From assembly GCA_949752745.1 (NCBI GenBank), contig OX457025.1:97467804-97531803 (forward strand): a DNA stretch of 64,000 bases, given 5' to 3'. How positions within the stretch are numbered: position 1 is the first letter of the stretch; every line of letters begins with the position of its first letter. The position numbers and the translations under genes are program-made. The notes beneath the pieces are model-generated. The model was not told where the DNA came from, searched no databases, and worked only from the letters and a program-made list of their open reading frames with translations. Positions 48,583 through 59,984 of the stretch are shown in pieces. The stretch is from Protula sp. h YS-2021. Lineage: Eukaryota; Annelida; Polychaeta; Sabellida; Serpulidae.

Positions 48583-50582
48583 ACGATTACTCATATATCT
48601 ATGTGTAGAAGTGTACATGTAAATATATATGGGCGCGCTTTCATCTTGTGAGCTGGATGCTTCTCCATCCATATATACATGTATGTTCATCTGTAAACAA
48701 TTGTACAAATTTTTCGGCATTAAGTTAGCAAAGTGTTGAAAGGACTTGGCGTGATGTGTTTTGTTGTTTTACGTAAGGCATTAGACTGACTTGCAGAGTG
48801 TAGGAGGGGGTTGACTTCTCTCTCCTTTTACCTCCCAAGATCTGTGATATTCAATGAAAGACCTGGATTACATTATATTTGTGTTGTTAGATGCAATTGC
48901 CAGCCGAGTGGAACAAATCGGAGAGAATAGGGAGCATTTAGAAACTCATTATCTCGTGTTTTTGTGTGTGACGTCACTTAGGGATTTTAGGAGAGAATTT
49001 CGTTATATGTGATAACTCGTGCCGTTCCATGCATTCAGAACCGTATGTTCTCTGTTAGCACTTTAAGGGAGGGAGTATTTAGTCTTTCAAATTATGGACA
49101 GGATGCCAGAATGTTGAAGAAATGTTGAATGTATTATCGGACATTTCAGATGACCCGGATGCCTAAAAATATGCTTTAGGGATCGTTTGTTTTTTTTTCG
49201 CTGAATCATGAGTGATTTGATGCATTGCAAGCAAGAGAGCATTTATTATTTGGTTGTCTTGTCCGCACAACACGTCACAACGCGAGTTACAGATCATTTA
49301 TTATCTCGTCCTGGCGTGCTGTGCGTGTAGGAGAAGACACAAAACGTTACATGTGTGGCTTCAACAATCGAGAAAGTTGTGTGAACTTTGTTTACCTTTC
49401 TACTGTGTGTTGAATGTTTCGAGTGTGCTGAATAGACAGGATGTTGTAACAGAGTACTAGGTATGCTTATAATTCGCCAAGAATTATACAATCCTCATTT
49501 AGCGGTATCTGTGAAGACAAGTAACTAGGACAAGTACTTCTATTATAACCTGAAGGAAAGCCGTTGACAGCTAATTTCGCTATGCGCGTGCGCGCACAAA
49601 CTACCTGTTATATTGCAGAGTCTTTCGGGTTGTCGGTGGGAAGCTAGTCAGGGAGTATTTCGTGGGAGCGCTCCTTTAGCAGAAGACTTCCTCCCCGACC
49701 ACCCCCTCGTGATAATATCGTCAACGTATGCAAGACAATAGGCATGCTATTTATACAACTGTAATATTATCACCTTTCGAACGGATTTAATTTATTATTT
49801 ATAAAATTATTCGAGCTTAAAAACTTTCGCAGCTAACTTAAAGTGTATATAACATGGATTATCAAATTTATGTTTTGATTTACTAATTATTTTTTTAATG
49901 ACTGATTCCAACATATACAGTTTGTAGATTATTGAAAAAACTAAAAATAGCAACAGCTCTGAGAGTATCAGTATAATTTCAAATTACCACTATAATTTGG
50001 CATGAGTAGGTAATTTCACTACTGAATAGTAGGGCATTCTATTTTACTACTGGCTAGTTTAAATAGTTAAATAGTGCTTGTATTTATACGGCGTATAATA
50101 ATACCTACCACAGAACTGAAGTGCATGCCTTTATGTGACTAAAACAGTGAGCAAGTAAACAATTAATGTAAAGAAGCAATTGAAGTTATTTGACGAGTAA
50201 TTTAGTGCGTAATATACGTTTGCATTTTTAGCCCAGCTTGCAGCATTTAAGGTCGTTGTTAGGTATCTTTTTTTTTCATAAAATAACCAGGTGCATTTAA
50301 CTAGCAATATCTGATGTTCTAGGGCAAACGTGCTGCAACCAACGCGGTCGATTCGCCTGTCTCAAAGAAAGTTGTTCAGTTATATATTACCCAGTTGTGT
50401 TCATACAAAACTAAATTGAATGATTCTTTTGAAAAAAAGCACTGGCGTATTATTGTTTTGCTGTTATTGCTGCACTCATTGTTTTTCATTTGTTATGGCC
50501 TAAAGGAGCAAATCGACTAAAGGGAACAAATCTATTTTTGATACTAGACGCGTTTTATTGTGTTCATAGATTGTAGTTTCAA

Positions 50583-50588
50583 AATAAA
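50583..50588 (+). promoter_or_regulatory. Candidate cyclin D polyadenylation signal
   Basis: AATAAA is followed 15-40 bases downstream by a U/GU-rich stretch (ctttctttcttgtgttcc), the expected pair of cleavage elements. Confidence 0.4.
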
Positions 50589-50605
50589 GCATTTGAATCC
50601 TTACA

Positions 50606-51079
50606 CTTTCTTTCTTGTGTTCCGTCTCAACGTCTAGATTATGTGACGTCATTTTGCCCGCCAATCTTTTGTGGAAGTTTTCCTCCACCAACATTCAGCA
50701 AATATTGACTTTAATCAGCATGAAGTGTTGTTGACCAGTGATGAAATATTGACCTTTAGGTCAACATATTCTTGATGTTGACTCAAAACAAGACAATATA
50801 TGCATTGAAAAAATTGACTTGGGAACTGACCAATCAGATCCACCCTAGTCACTTAAGAAAACTGATATTTCACGTCGTCAAATGACTGAAATTTTAAGAT
50901 CTTCACGGGTTCTCCCTTGCATACAAACCCCACATTTCAAACGTGCAGTTCTGCTAAATTTCAATTTGGTAGCTGAAATGTACTTAAATACAATGTTTTA
51001 ACGGAAACATTAACATCAAGCACTATTTCAACCGATTTAAAATTTTGCGTGGTGAGAAAGAAGCTAAAGAAAAAGAAGG
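50606..51079. other. No gene recognised
   Basis: Unique AT-rich intergenic sequence. Confidence 0.4.
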
Positions 51080-51307
51080 ATGCTGTTTCCACACATTGTC
51101 AGAAATGACGTAAAAATGAAACTTTTCGAGGGTATTATATCCATATTGGCATACCTTGTTGTTGTTCAACAGTCAACCTCTTCGACGGTTCGGTCTGTTG
51201 TGTATAACACCTTTTTACTCCGCAGACCCACTGGGGATTCCGCGAAAAAAGTACTCTTAAAAGAAAAGAACTTCTTTTTGAAATATCCATCCGATCATAA
51301 CAGATAG
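51080..51307 (+). CDS. Possible small secreted peptide or first exon
   Basis: The frame holds an internal Met at 51116 followed by a signal-peptide-like leader: one Lys, then a hydrophobic stretch FEGIISILAYLVVV, then polar QQSTSS. The remaining 40 or so residues are basic and end at TAG (51305-51307). No family is recognised. It may be a real short secreted product, a first coding exon or chance. Confidence 0.2.
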   Translation: MLFPHIVRNDVKMKLFEGIISILAYLVVVQQSTSSTVRSVVYNTFLLRRPTGDSAKKVLLKEKNFFLKYPSDHNR

Positions 51308-51309
51308 AT

Positions 51310-51960
51310 CTTATCAGAGGTCAGCTGTTTTATAACAACGGGTAAAACTGGCAAACCAGCACCCAGCATATTTGGCCTAAGTTTTTGGTACAAAAATGAA
51401 AGAAAAACGTGTAAATAATTTCTATATCTGGGACAGTGATGTTCAACTGATACAATAGATCGGTAAAACAATCGCATATTGGAACATTGCTTTCAAAATC
51501 TGACAATGTTACTGGTTCAGTGAGCTTAAGAAATCATTGCCGCGAGCGACGAGGGGGTGGGGTGGGACGTTGAAATAACTTGGGCCGCTCACTCAAGCTC
51601 AAACAATCACACGTACTTGCTTGATGAGCAAAATTAATTTAACGACTTAATATTTTAAATTGAATTCGGCAAACTATCATAGTTTATAAAACTATCCTAA
51701 TTCTTGCCGGTGGCCGGGGTGGGGTGGGGTGGGAGGGGAGGGGGGCAAGATATTATAAAGACGAGCTACCATGGGACATCGGGCTCAGAAAGACGGTAGT
51801 TAAGATAAGCAAGATAATCGATACCTATATAACCGGAAATTTCATTTAACGCAAATCCCATACTTAGGGTGGGGGCCCGGACGGGGGGAGAGGACACTCA
51901 GGTACAAACTGGTTACCATGCCCGTCCAGTTCTTCCTTTTTTTACGTCCAAATTTATAAT
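51310..51960. other. No gene; dispersed-repeat remnant at the end
   Basis: G-rich tracts at 51716-51745, then at 51870-51950 the ggttaccatgcccgtcca signature of the dispersed repeat family. Confidence 0.4.
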
Positions 51961-51965
51961 TCAAA

Positions 51966-52664
51966 ATGGAATCTAAAGTTCAGCAGACGACACAGCGCTT
52001 TTTGGATAATGTTGCAGTTATTTTTGAATATCTCCGAAATCAAACGTATCCACCAGGTATAAGCAAAAATGCCAAAAAGGATATAAAGAGAAAGGCAAAA
52101 AAAAAAAAAGACCTTTACGTACAACCCTGTTTCCGCTTTATGGCAAAGGTCTCGTGTTCGGGCCTTAGGAAAGAATTGCGGAACAATAATTCGTCCACTG
52201 CAGAAGGTCAAAGCCAGAGTGGCCTCTGGTCTTGAACCCCCAGCGAGCGACATCAAGAGAAAGGACGATGGCAACTGCTTTTTAGATGCTTAAGTCACAT
52301 TTTGACGGGTTCAGAGGCTTCGCACCAGAATTTACGCCAAGCGGTATGTCGGTACTTGGAAAAGTACGACGATTTTTTCTCCCGTCTTTCTGACGTTCCA
52401 CAGTACCATAAGACCAGCAACATGGCAAAAAGCGATGTGTGGGCAACGGAAATAGAGATCGTAGCCATGGCATCTATGCTGGCCACCGAAATATGTGTAT
52501 TTTCTCAGTATGGTCGCGATCAGGTCGGCAACCCAACCTACAAGTGGCTAACCTATGGTGCTGAGCTAAGAGCATTAAACCCATTACGACGGCTGAGAAA
52601 ATCCATTCCGATGATTGACATTGCGAACATTCACCAACACTACACTCTCGTGTATGGCCTTTAA
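51966..52664 (+). pseudogene. OTU-family cysteine protease pseudogene (copy 2)
   Basis: An N-terminal segment (ATG at 51966) reads YLRNQTYPPGISKNAKKDIK, a pattern that resembles the region ahead of the zinc finger in some retroelement integrases, then loses frame. The OTU domain follows: catalytic box DDGNCF (Cys codon 52276-52278), then a one-base deletion in the next Ala codon (52288-52290) shifts the frame, after which SHILTGSEASHQNLRQAV, EIEIVAMASMLATEICVFSQ, TYKWLTYG and the terminal HQHYTLVYGL are all read intact to TAA at 52662-52664. The His of HYTLV fits the OTU catalytic His. It matches the relic at 2.25 kb. The long clean C-terminal frame suggests fairly recent loss, or a sequencing error at the deletion. 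Confidence 0.7.
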
Positions 52665-52809
52665 CCCTTCTGCAGCAAAAGCGCAGTGAACTGCATTGAA
52701 TTGTGTAAATGACTGTTATATTACCCAAAAACTTTCAAGCAGAGAAGAAATTGTACTGTATAGAGATAATTCAGCATTAAAAGTTCTGTTGCAGTTAAGT
52801 TTTTGTTTC

Positions 52810-53200
52810 ATTCATTCGGGTTTACAGCGGGGAGGGGGGGGGGGGGGACACTTGGTGTGAAAGGTGCCACCATGCGTGCTCCCTCTCCGCCCACAAAAAA
52901 CACGATGAGAAAGCTAGGGAGCAATGTTGGGGCTGCTCGCAGTCCGCGCGGAGTGCCAGTTTCGTGAAAAAGATGGGTAATTTTCATTCAGTATTCCGCG
53001 TTGCCCACAGAAAGGGAGGGGAAGGGGTTATTTTGGAATTTCACTCCGCGTTTGGTTAAAAATGGGGTATTATTTCAAAATTAGCACTTCGTGTTTAGAG
53101 GTCGTTTTAATAGGTCATGGACAGGAAGAGTAACCCTTCGGTACGTGAGTGCCCCCGCTCCCTCACACCCTATCCCCACCGCCGGGATTATGACCAAACA
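52810..53200. repeat. Dispersed repeat copy with G tract
   Basis: Contains ccaccatgcgtgctccc, ttccgcgttgcccacag, tcactccgcgtttggtt and aaaattagcacttcgtg, corresponding to phrases in the 30.0-kb copy in mixed orientation. Confidence 0.5.
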
Positions 53201-53873
53201 CTTCTCAAATTTGTGATGTCCCCACCCCACCCATCGCCTCAGCTGGAAACTTTGCGAAGTGTTACTGCAGTTCTTTTCTGGTACTGACTGAAAGACGTAC
53301 TTGAACCTAAGTACAGTGCATGCGTTTCATAAATCTTGATTTTTTTTAGGGGAGGGGGGGGAGGTATTTGGGCAGAAAAAAAATCGATAACTGATGAATT
53401 CCACTGTGAAAAAAAAAACAAAAAAACAAACAAACAAACAAACAAACAAAATCCGTTGAACAAGTAATACTGACATACGAGTGGTTTATGATCTTTGCAG
53501 TTACCTAATTGTAAAAGCATTTTGAACAAATAAATTGTCCGTGGAACTTAGAGATGAATAAGATTTGAAACATTTCATCTCTTAGTATTTGAGCATGAAT
53601 TTGTTTCACAAATACCACAGCCGGAGGTGATTTTATTGCTCAGCTAGTCTTGAAACATTCCCAGGGTGTGAAAACGGCAAACTATAACGTCGCCTTACGT
53701 GTTAAAAGCTCCCAGATAAGGTTCCCCGATATGCGAAGCTCTGGGGACCATTGCAGGTCTGGAGAACTATAACACTGTGCACCCTTGTATGTATAGAAAG
53801 AAAAGCATAGTGTTTTGTAGACCGGCAAGCGTCGTTAATAACTCTAGAGTGGTTTTGGGAACCAGTTTATTTG
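53201..53873. other. No gene; (CAAA)n near 53420-53450
   Basis: A short aaacaaacaaac run is the only notable feature. Confidence 0.4.
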
Positions 53874-54325
53874 CGTGTATTCTTTTGGGCATAACTATTT
53901 ACCGGTCTAATAACTGGTTCTAGAACTACCTGTTCTATTCAGATTTAACTGGAACCAGTTATAACGGTCCGTACCCGAGGTTACTTCCGGTTAAGTTCCT
54001 AACCTCACGCGACATCACATGATAATGTCAAAATGGCTGCCAAACTATAAGAGTTGTTTTTGTTTTCTTTGTTTATTTTCGGTTATTGACCTATTTATGT
54101 ACTCCATTAAGGAGGCTTTGTAAACAAATATGGATAATAATATGGCGTTGGAAGTTTCAAGTGCTTGAACAAAAATTTTCAGTTCATCCATTTTTCCGCC
54201 TTCCATTTTAATTGTGTACATTTGGGTCGGGTAAACCTGTTCTTTTACTAGCGTAACTAAAACCAGAACCGGATGTTTTGTTCCTTCTGGTTCTCGAACA
54301 AATATAACTCCAAAAAGAATACACG
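53874..54325. mobile_element. Candidate 450-bp MITE
   Basis: Inverted ends CGTGTATTCTTTTGG and CCAAAAAGAATACACG, with further weak inverted similarity inward (aactggttctagaac against gttctcgaac). No coding sequence; no clear target duplication. Confidence 0.5.
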
Positions 54326-54329
54326 GTTT

Positions 54330-55081
54330 CGTTTTTCGTTTTAGAGCAGGCTCAGTTGACAGTTTAAGTTTTCAGGGGATTACGGACATAAATCTCAGTT
54401 TTTTTTTCATACGCCCAATAATAAGCACCCTTTTTTCCATGCGTGACTAATTTTTTGAAAGCCAAATCTGCGATCAGTGAAATGGATTCAGTAAGTAATT
54501 TGATTGTGCTGTGGTGAAACGTGACTGTATGTGGCAAAAGATGAAACTTTTAGTACTTATTGCAATACTTGAGAATGGGAAACCAGTTATGCCAGGGTAG
54601 CTCCGAGTCAGCTCTGGCTGGTCCCAATGAAAATGCGCAAAAATTCTGCGTTTCGAATAAAAATAAGCGGGGAAAAAATGAAAGAAATGATAGAGAGATT
54701 TCGCCTAAGTGTCAAATTTCTCTTGCACCAAAGATCAGTCGGGTTTTTAATAACCCGTATGCTATTTTTAAAATTTATTAAAAGTTTTAACAAATAATTT
54801 CAGTTTTCAACTTCTTTTATATTTCTTTCTTTTTTACGACTTTTAATTGGGAACGCCAAAAGTGTGATTGGACTTGGTATTATTGTGTGCAAAGGAGAGC
54901 AACAAAACTTGTACCTCAGCTAGAGGACCTAAGTTACTGGTAACTACGATAATGAAGAAAAGCCGCTTATCAAACTCAACATATTCTACGAAGAAATGGA
55001 AAAAAAAACAACCATGAATACAGCAAGACTAACAAGACTACAAAGCTTCACAGTGAGAAAGAAACAGAGATAAATAGATGT

Positions 55082-55119
<38 letters not shown>

Positions 55120-55620
55120 TTTTTTTCCAATTTTTCTTACTTTATTTGAAGCAATATACAATCCATTAAAAATCGCGCCTGCAGAAAATATTGTATATGA
55201 AATTCCAGAAAATGTTTGTACAATTAGGGACTGGTTTGGAGGGGTTCCAGTTTCAGAACATACAAAGTGAACCCATATTAGCCGAACAATAGAAGACTTC
55301 CTAGGTCCTATATCGCGATATACGATATACGCGAGATATACGTTAATCAAGAGCTGAGTGGGAGCTACACATCAGGCACGAAGAAAATAAGATTCGGGTT
55401 CGTAGTGAAACAAAATGCTGAGTGCCTCATTTTGAGCACCTTTTATTCTTACGCCAAGTTTGGATTCAGAGGTGTTGTCTATCTGTATTACAGTTGCTGT
55501 GGGGTACTAAGTTACGAATTCTTGTAGGTGGAACATTTTTTTTTCTAACCTTTGATTTGATTTGAAACTGAAACAATTCGAAACCTTAATAATAACCTTG
55601 ACAAAACCTAAGTATTTTTT
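54330..55620. other. No gene; (GATA)n at 55083-55119
   Basis: About ten tagatagata tetranucleotide repeats, otherwise unremarkable. Confidence 0.5.
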
Positions 55621-56437
55621 ATTCCCCACAGGTAGAACCTGTGGGGAATACATGCGATCGACCGCGTGTCGGTCGGTCTGTCTGTCGGTCTGTCATCAAG
55701 AGCTTGTTAACACGGTAACTTAAAAACTCCTGCAAAGATTTTTATGAAACTTGGTTTGTAGTTTCTATGGTAACAAACACAGATCGGTATTGTAAATGGG
55801 CCAGGTTCGTCCAGGGAAAATGGACCGGCTGGACATTGAAAATTTCAGCTCTTCATTGACTATTGTGTGACCTTGTTAACACGATAACTTAAAAACTCCT
55901 GCAAGGATTTTCATGAAACTTGGTATGTGGCTTCTATGGGAGCAAACACAGATCGATATTGTAAATGGCCCAGGTTCGTCCAAGGAAAATGGACCGGCTG
56001 GACTTAGAAAATTTCAGCTCTTGATTGACTATTGTTAACACGATAGCTCAAGAACAACTGCAAGGATTTTTATGAAACTTGGTGTGTACGGTATCTTCTG
56101 TGAACGCTAACAACGATCGGTATTGTCAATGGGTTAGGTTGGCCCAAGGAAAATGAACGAAATGCACTTTGAAATTTATCAAATTCTGGAAATTATTCAG
56201 CATCGGAATGAGTTTATTAACACGGTATCTCAAGAACAACTGCAAGGATTTTAATGCAACTTGGTATGTAGCTTCTATTGGAACAAACACAGATCGGTAT
56301 TGTAAATGGGCCACGTTCGTCCAAGGAAAATGCACCAACTGGACTTGGAAAATTTCAGCTCTTGAATGACTATTGATGCCCGTGTTGAACTGATGGGGGG
56401 CCTGTGGGGAATATGTGGGCTATGCACACTGCTCTAG
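55621..56437 (+). mobile_element. Helentron-like element, family 3 copy G
   Basis: The 5' end is a hairpin with arms ATTCCCCACAGGT and ACCTGTGGGGAAT (about 55621-55651). CTGTGGGGAATA recurs just before the 3' end as an inverted match to the start, and the element closes with ctatgcacactgctCTAG (CTAG 56434-56437) followed by TT. Inside are four tandem units of about 160-180 bp with cctgcaaggatttttatgaa, acaaacacagatcggtattg and aaaatggaccggctggact. No transposase. Copy H at 58253-58551 is a single-unit version. Confidence 0.6.
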
Positions 56438-56439
56438 TT

Positions 56440-57650
56440 TTCATTAAAATATATGATTGTCCTTTAAAATGTATTAGAATAATATAATGCATAATATAAG
56501 GCCACCACCTTATGCGACCCTTTAAATAACGCTATTGGGGGAAATGAAACGGCTTTTAAACATCCCACAATTGGCAGTGTCATGAAATGTGTCGATGGCC
56601 CGCCGGACCATCTCGATCAAGGTTTTTTTTTTTTTTTAGGTGGCCCGAACAAAGTTGATGAGATTTATTTATAAACGCCGGTAATCAGTAAAACGCGAAA
56701 AGCACCACTAAATTATTTTAATTACAATTCATTTACTATCATTTGTTTTTGTTTGTTTGTTTTTTTTTAATGCGGGGGGGGGGGGGGTACTTGTACTAGA
56801 AGTGCCTCGATAAGTGCACGAATCAGTAGAGTGTCATGTCAACCCTGAAAGATATGATAATTGAAATTACATTAGCGGTAAAGAACAGGGTTAGCATTTG
56901 AAGTTCAAAAGTCTTGTAGTGACTTTCAGTGACCTGTCGTGTCAGCAACATGACTCACTCCGAGCCTTTGAGTGACCTTTCAAGGGCATTGCAATCTGTA
57001 GGTTCACCCCCATGTACTTCAGAAGTAACCTCGAGTGGTCATCTGTAAGTGCACTCACATTTAGTTTAGACCTATACACACGAACGCGTGGAAAATAAAC
57101 GTTCAACATCTGACGGCGACCTCTAGAGGTGATGGGAGGTAACAAAAATCTGATCGGCCCTAGAGGCCATACTTAAGAACATCATTCTCCATCAGAATTT
57201 GATTTGGCGGAATCGTTCAAAAGATGAGTATAACCAATAGTGCTGAAAGAAAAAAAAATCACAGAATAACGTTAAGCAAGAATGCCAGTCAAGGTGATCA
57301 AAATATGATCAGCGCAAAGAGTTAACCCGTAAGAATGCTCTTAAAATCCGTTAACAGACTTCACCAGCATCGTCTTCATGAGAAGCGCAAAAATTCAGAA
57401 ATCCAGCGAATGGATGGCCTCAAGGTAACTGAATTCTATTCAGCGCGAGAGGCCATCCTCATGAACCCTCAAAACAAGTTTCATCAAAATCCATTGACAG
57501 GCTTTGGCAAAATCGTGTTCACAAGAATAACGTGACGCCCGAACGGACAGACGAGCTAGTCAGAAATATAATGCACACCCTACCCTGGTCAGATTGGGTA
57601 TAAAGAGTGTGTAAGTAGTACTGCTGATGTTTAAAATAGCTAACGTATAT
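56440..57650. other. No gene recognised
   Basis: A G run at 56775 and, near 57230-57620, sequence resembling a decayed interspersed repeat (cgaacggacagacgagctag). No open frame supported. Confidence 0.4.
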
Positions 57651-57653
57651 TTC

Positions 57654-57906
57654 CAGGGTTGAGATTTCGCGGTCGCCCGTGGCGACCAACTTTTGACTGG
57701 GGCGACCAACTCAAAAAAGTGGCGACTAATTTTTTTTCTGAGTATTTTCAGGTAAATACTGTTGATTATTTAAACAACATTTCGTTGTTTTTTTTTTGTT
57801 TTTTTCATGCGAGGCGGACTAGACAAATTTTGCACAACTTTTGTGCCGGGCGACTAACTTTTTAAAGTTGCGGGCGACCAAAAAATTTTACGAAGTCTCA
57901 ACCCTG
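57654..57906. mobile_element. 253-bp MITE, relative of the intron 3 element
   Basis: Inverted ends CAGGGTTGAGA and TCTCAACCCTG, flanked by TATTTC on both sides. The interior gtcgcccgtggcgaccaact and cgggcgactaactttttaaa match the reversed interior of the 46.6-kb copy. Confidence 0.75.
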
Positions 57907-57909
57907 TAT

Positions 57910-58250
57910 TTCTCAGGAAATTATATATATTTATAAATAGCTGCCTGATAAACCATGTCTAGCGGAATTTTTCAGTTCGTTATACTGTTGGAAATTTATA
58001 AAATTAATAATATTAAAATTTTGGATGGTCAGCCGGGCCATTTGGTTGTAAGTTTAAGATGGCCTCGGGCGACCATTAATTTCGCATACTTTGTTGGGTT
58101 TCAGATATTTAATGCAGATCGTTGAAGTACTCTGGACTGTGATTGTATTAATTTGGTTTTGCAACTGTACTTATTACTTCTTCGTCCACGTTTGGGTATT
58201 CCGTTATCAGTTGTTCAGTTTCTACTCCGGGCAGTGATGGTATCAGTTTT
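57910..58250. other. No gene recognised
   Basis: Unique AT-rich sequence. Confidence 0.4.
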
Positions 58251-58252
58251 TT

Positions 58253-58551
58253 TTATTCCCCACAGAATGTGGGGAATATCTGTGATCGACCGTATGTCGG
58301 TCGGTCTGTTCTGTCGGTCTGTCATCAACAGCTTGTTTGACACGATAAGTTAAAAACTGCTACAAGGATTTTAATAAAACTTGGTGTATAGCTTCTATGG
58401 GAACAAACACAGATCGGTATTGTAAATGGGCCAGGTTCGTCCAAGGAAAATGGACCAGCTGGACTTGGAAAATTTCAACTATTGATGGCTGTGTTTAACA
58501 GATGGGGGGGGGGGGCTGTGGAGAGTATGTGGGCTATGCACATTGCTCTAG
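58253..58551 (+). mobile_element. Helentron-like element, family 3 copy H
   Basis: 5' hairpin with arms ATTCCCCACA and TGTGGGGAAT, one internal unit (acaaacacagatcggtattg), a G tract, then gctatgcacattgctCTAG (CTAG 58548-58551) followed by TT. A short version of copy G. Confidence 0.6.
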
Positions 58552-59257
58552 TTTACATGCACTATCCAATCCAGCTGCAAGTATTAGCCAAATCATGTTT
58601 GAGTTTCTGTTCCTGTGTTCAAAAAAAAAAAAACAAAAAAAAAACACCCACACATTCACACAAAATAAATAATAATAATAAACATTATAATGATATTAAA
58701 ATAAATAATCGCTCAATTATAGGGGCCGCCCACTCCCCGAAACCAACCCTTTTGTGAAGGGAAGAAAATTTTGACAGCCAAACAGTTCAATAGTAATGGT
58801 GAAACTCACATTCCTCCAAACAAATATTAGGGTTACGTCCGCACATATCCTTATCCCCATCCAGGTAACGTTAATGCGATGTCTATATTGCATATTGTAA
58901 TGAAATGGACGAGGATTGTTTTTTTTTTTTTGGGGGGGGGTGGGGGGGGGGGTTGGCTAAAGAAGATACCGTGGATATGGCACAAGTCAAGCCTGGCGGT
59001 TTCCATAGCAATGCTCTGCACGTAAGTCACTCCATATAGCCGAGTCCAGTCTGTGTGTTTTGTCCAGTTTTGTCTGTTGTAATGCATCAGGCCCATACGG
59101 TCAGGAAACAAGCGGTATATATGAACGACATCTAATTTTTGTCAAATGGGTGAGCAACAGAACAAGCAGGCTGGTCTGGTAAAAAATTTTTTTGAAATGT
59201 AAATATTTCAGAAATGATTTTTTTTTCAGAAATTTAACATGTTTGGAATATTTGAAG
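58552..59257. other. No gene; several homopolymer tracts
   Basis: A, AAT and T/G runs (G tract at 58932-58952). Nothing coding recognised. Confidence 0.4.
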
Positions 59258-59303
59258 TGACGTCATTCTGACGTCAGCTGAAATCTATCGTGACTGTATA
59301 TAT
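59258..59303 (+). promoter_or_regulatory. Paired perfect CRE sites and TATA-like box
   Basis: TGACGTCA occurs at 59258-59265 and 59269-59276, three bases apart, followed by TATATAT at 59297-59303. This arrangement looks like a CREB/ATF-responsive pol II promoter about 700 bp upstream of the 402-codon gene, which would then have a non-coding first exon spliced to the acceptor at 59960. Confidence 0.35.
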
Positions 59304-59984
59304 TTCTTTTAATTAAAAAGAAATTAATGTAATTTATATTGCATCAGTACAGAGCCTGTCATCTTGCTTAGTCTTCACGGTTGGTCAGTTTGTCGTTAGG
59401 TGACTGTTGATTTAAAAATCTGATCACTAAACTTAGCTGTGGAATAATTTTATTTATTGAGACGGCCCGTTCCTAAACAACTGTTTAAACAATTAAAATT
59501 CCCACTGGAAAGGGGTAACTTTGCAACGGGAAGGCCAGAACTAGGCAAAGAATAAATGGGTGGGGGGGGGGGAGGGGGGGACGGGGTGGTACGATTCTTC
59601 CTGTCAAACAGTCTGAAGTAAAAAGTTTGCACAAAAATGTATTGTTTTGTCGTTTTTACTTGTTCACTGGTATCATGTTTTGTTATCCGTAACTCTATAC
59701 AGCCCTACCGCCGAAAACAAAACTTGATAAAAGAGGAAGAGTGAGTGTTGGAGAGGAGGTGCTGGTGGGTGTTTTTGTTGACAAAAAAGAGCCTGCAACT
59801 GGCTAATGAAAGTGTGTGGCGTGGACGGTTACACTGTTAGGATGCACTGCCCGCTCTAGTTAAAAATTTGATCTTTTTTCGAGATAGCTCTGTTATTTTC
59901 TTTGTGGTGTTACTCATAGGTACAAACATTACTATTTAATGTATAATTTTTATGTTCTAGGGCTCAGTTGGTGCCAATCGAATC

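Larger units (their letters stand above)
47673..50605 (+). other. Putative cyclin D 3' UTR
   Basis: No further exon follows. The first AATAAA after the stop that I find is at 50583-50588, implying a UTR of about 2.9 kb, comparable with the long UTRs of vertebrate D cyclins. It contains (TTTTTTTTG)n at 48001-48040 and a 33-bp array. Confidence 0.45.
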
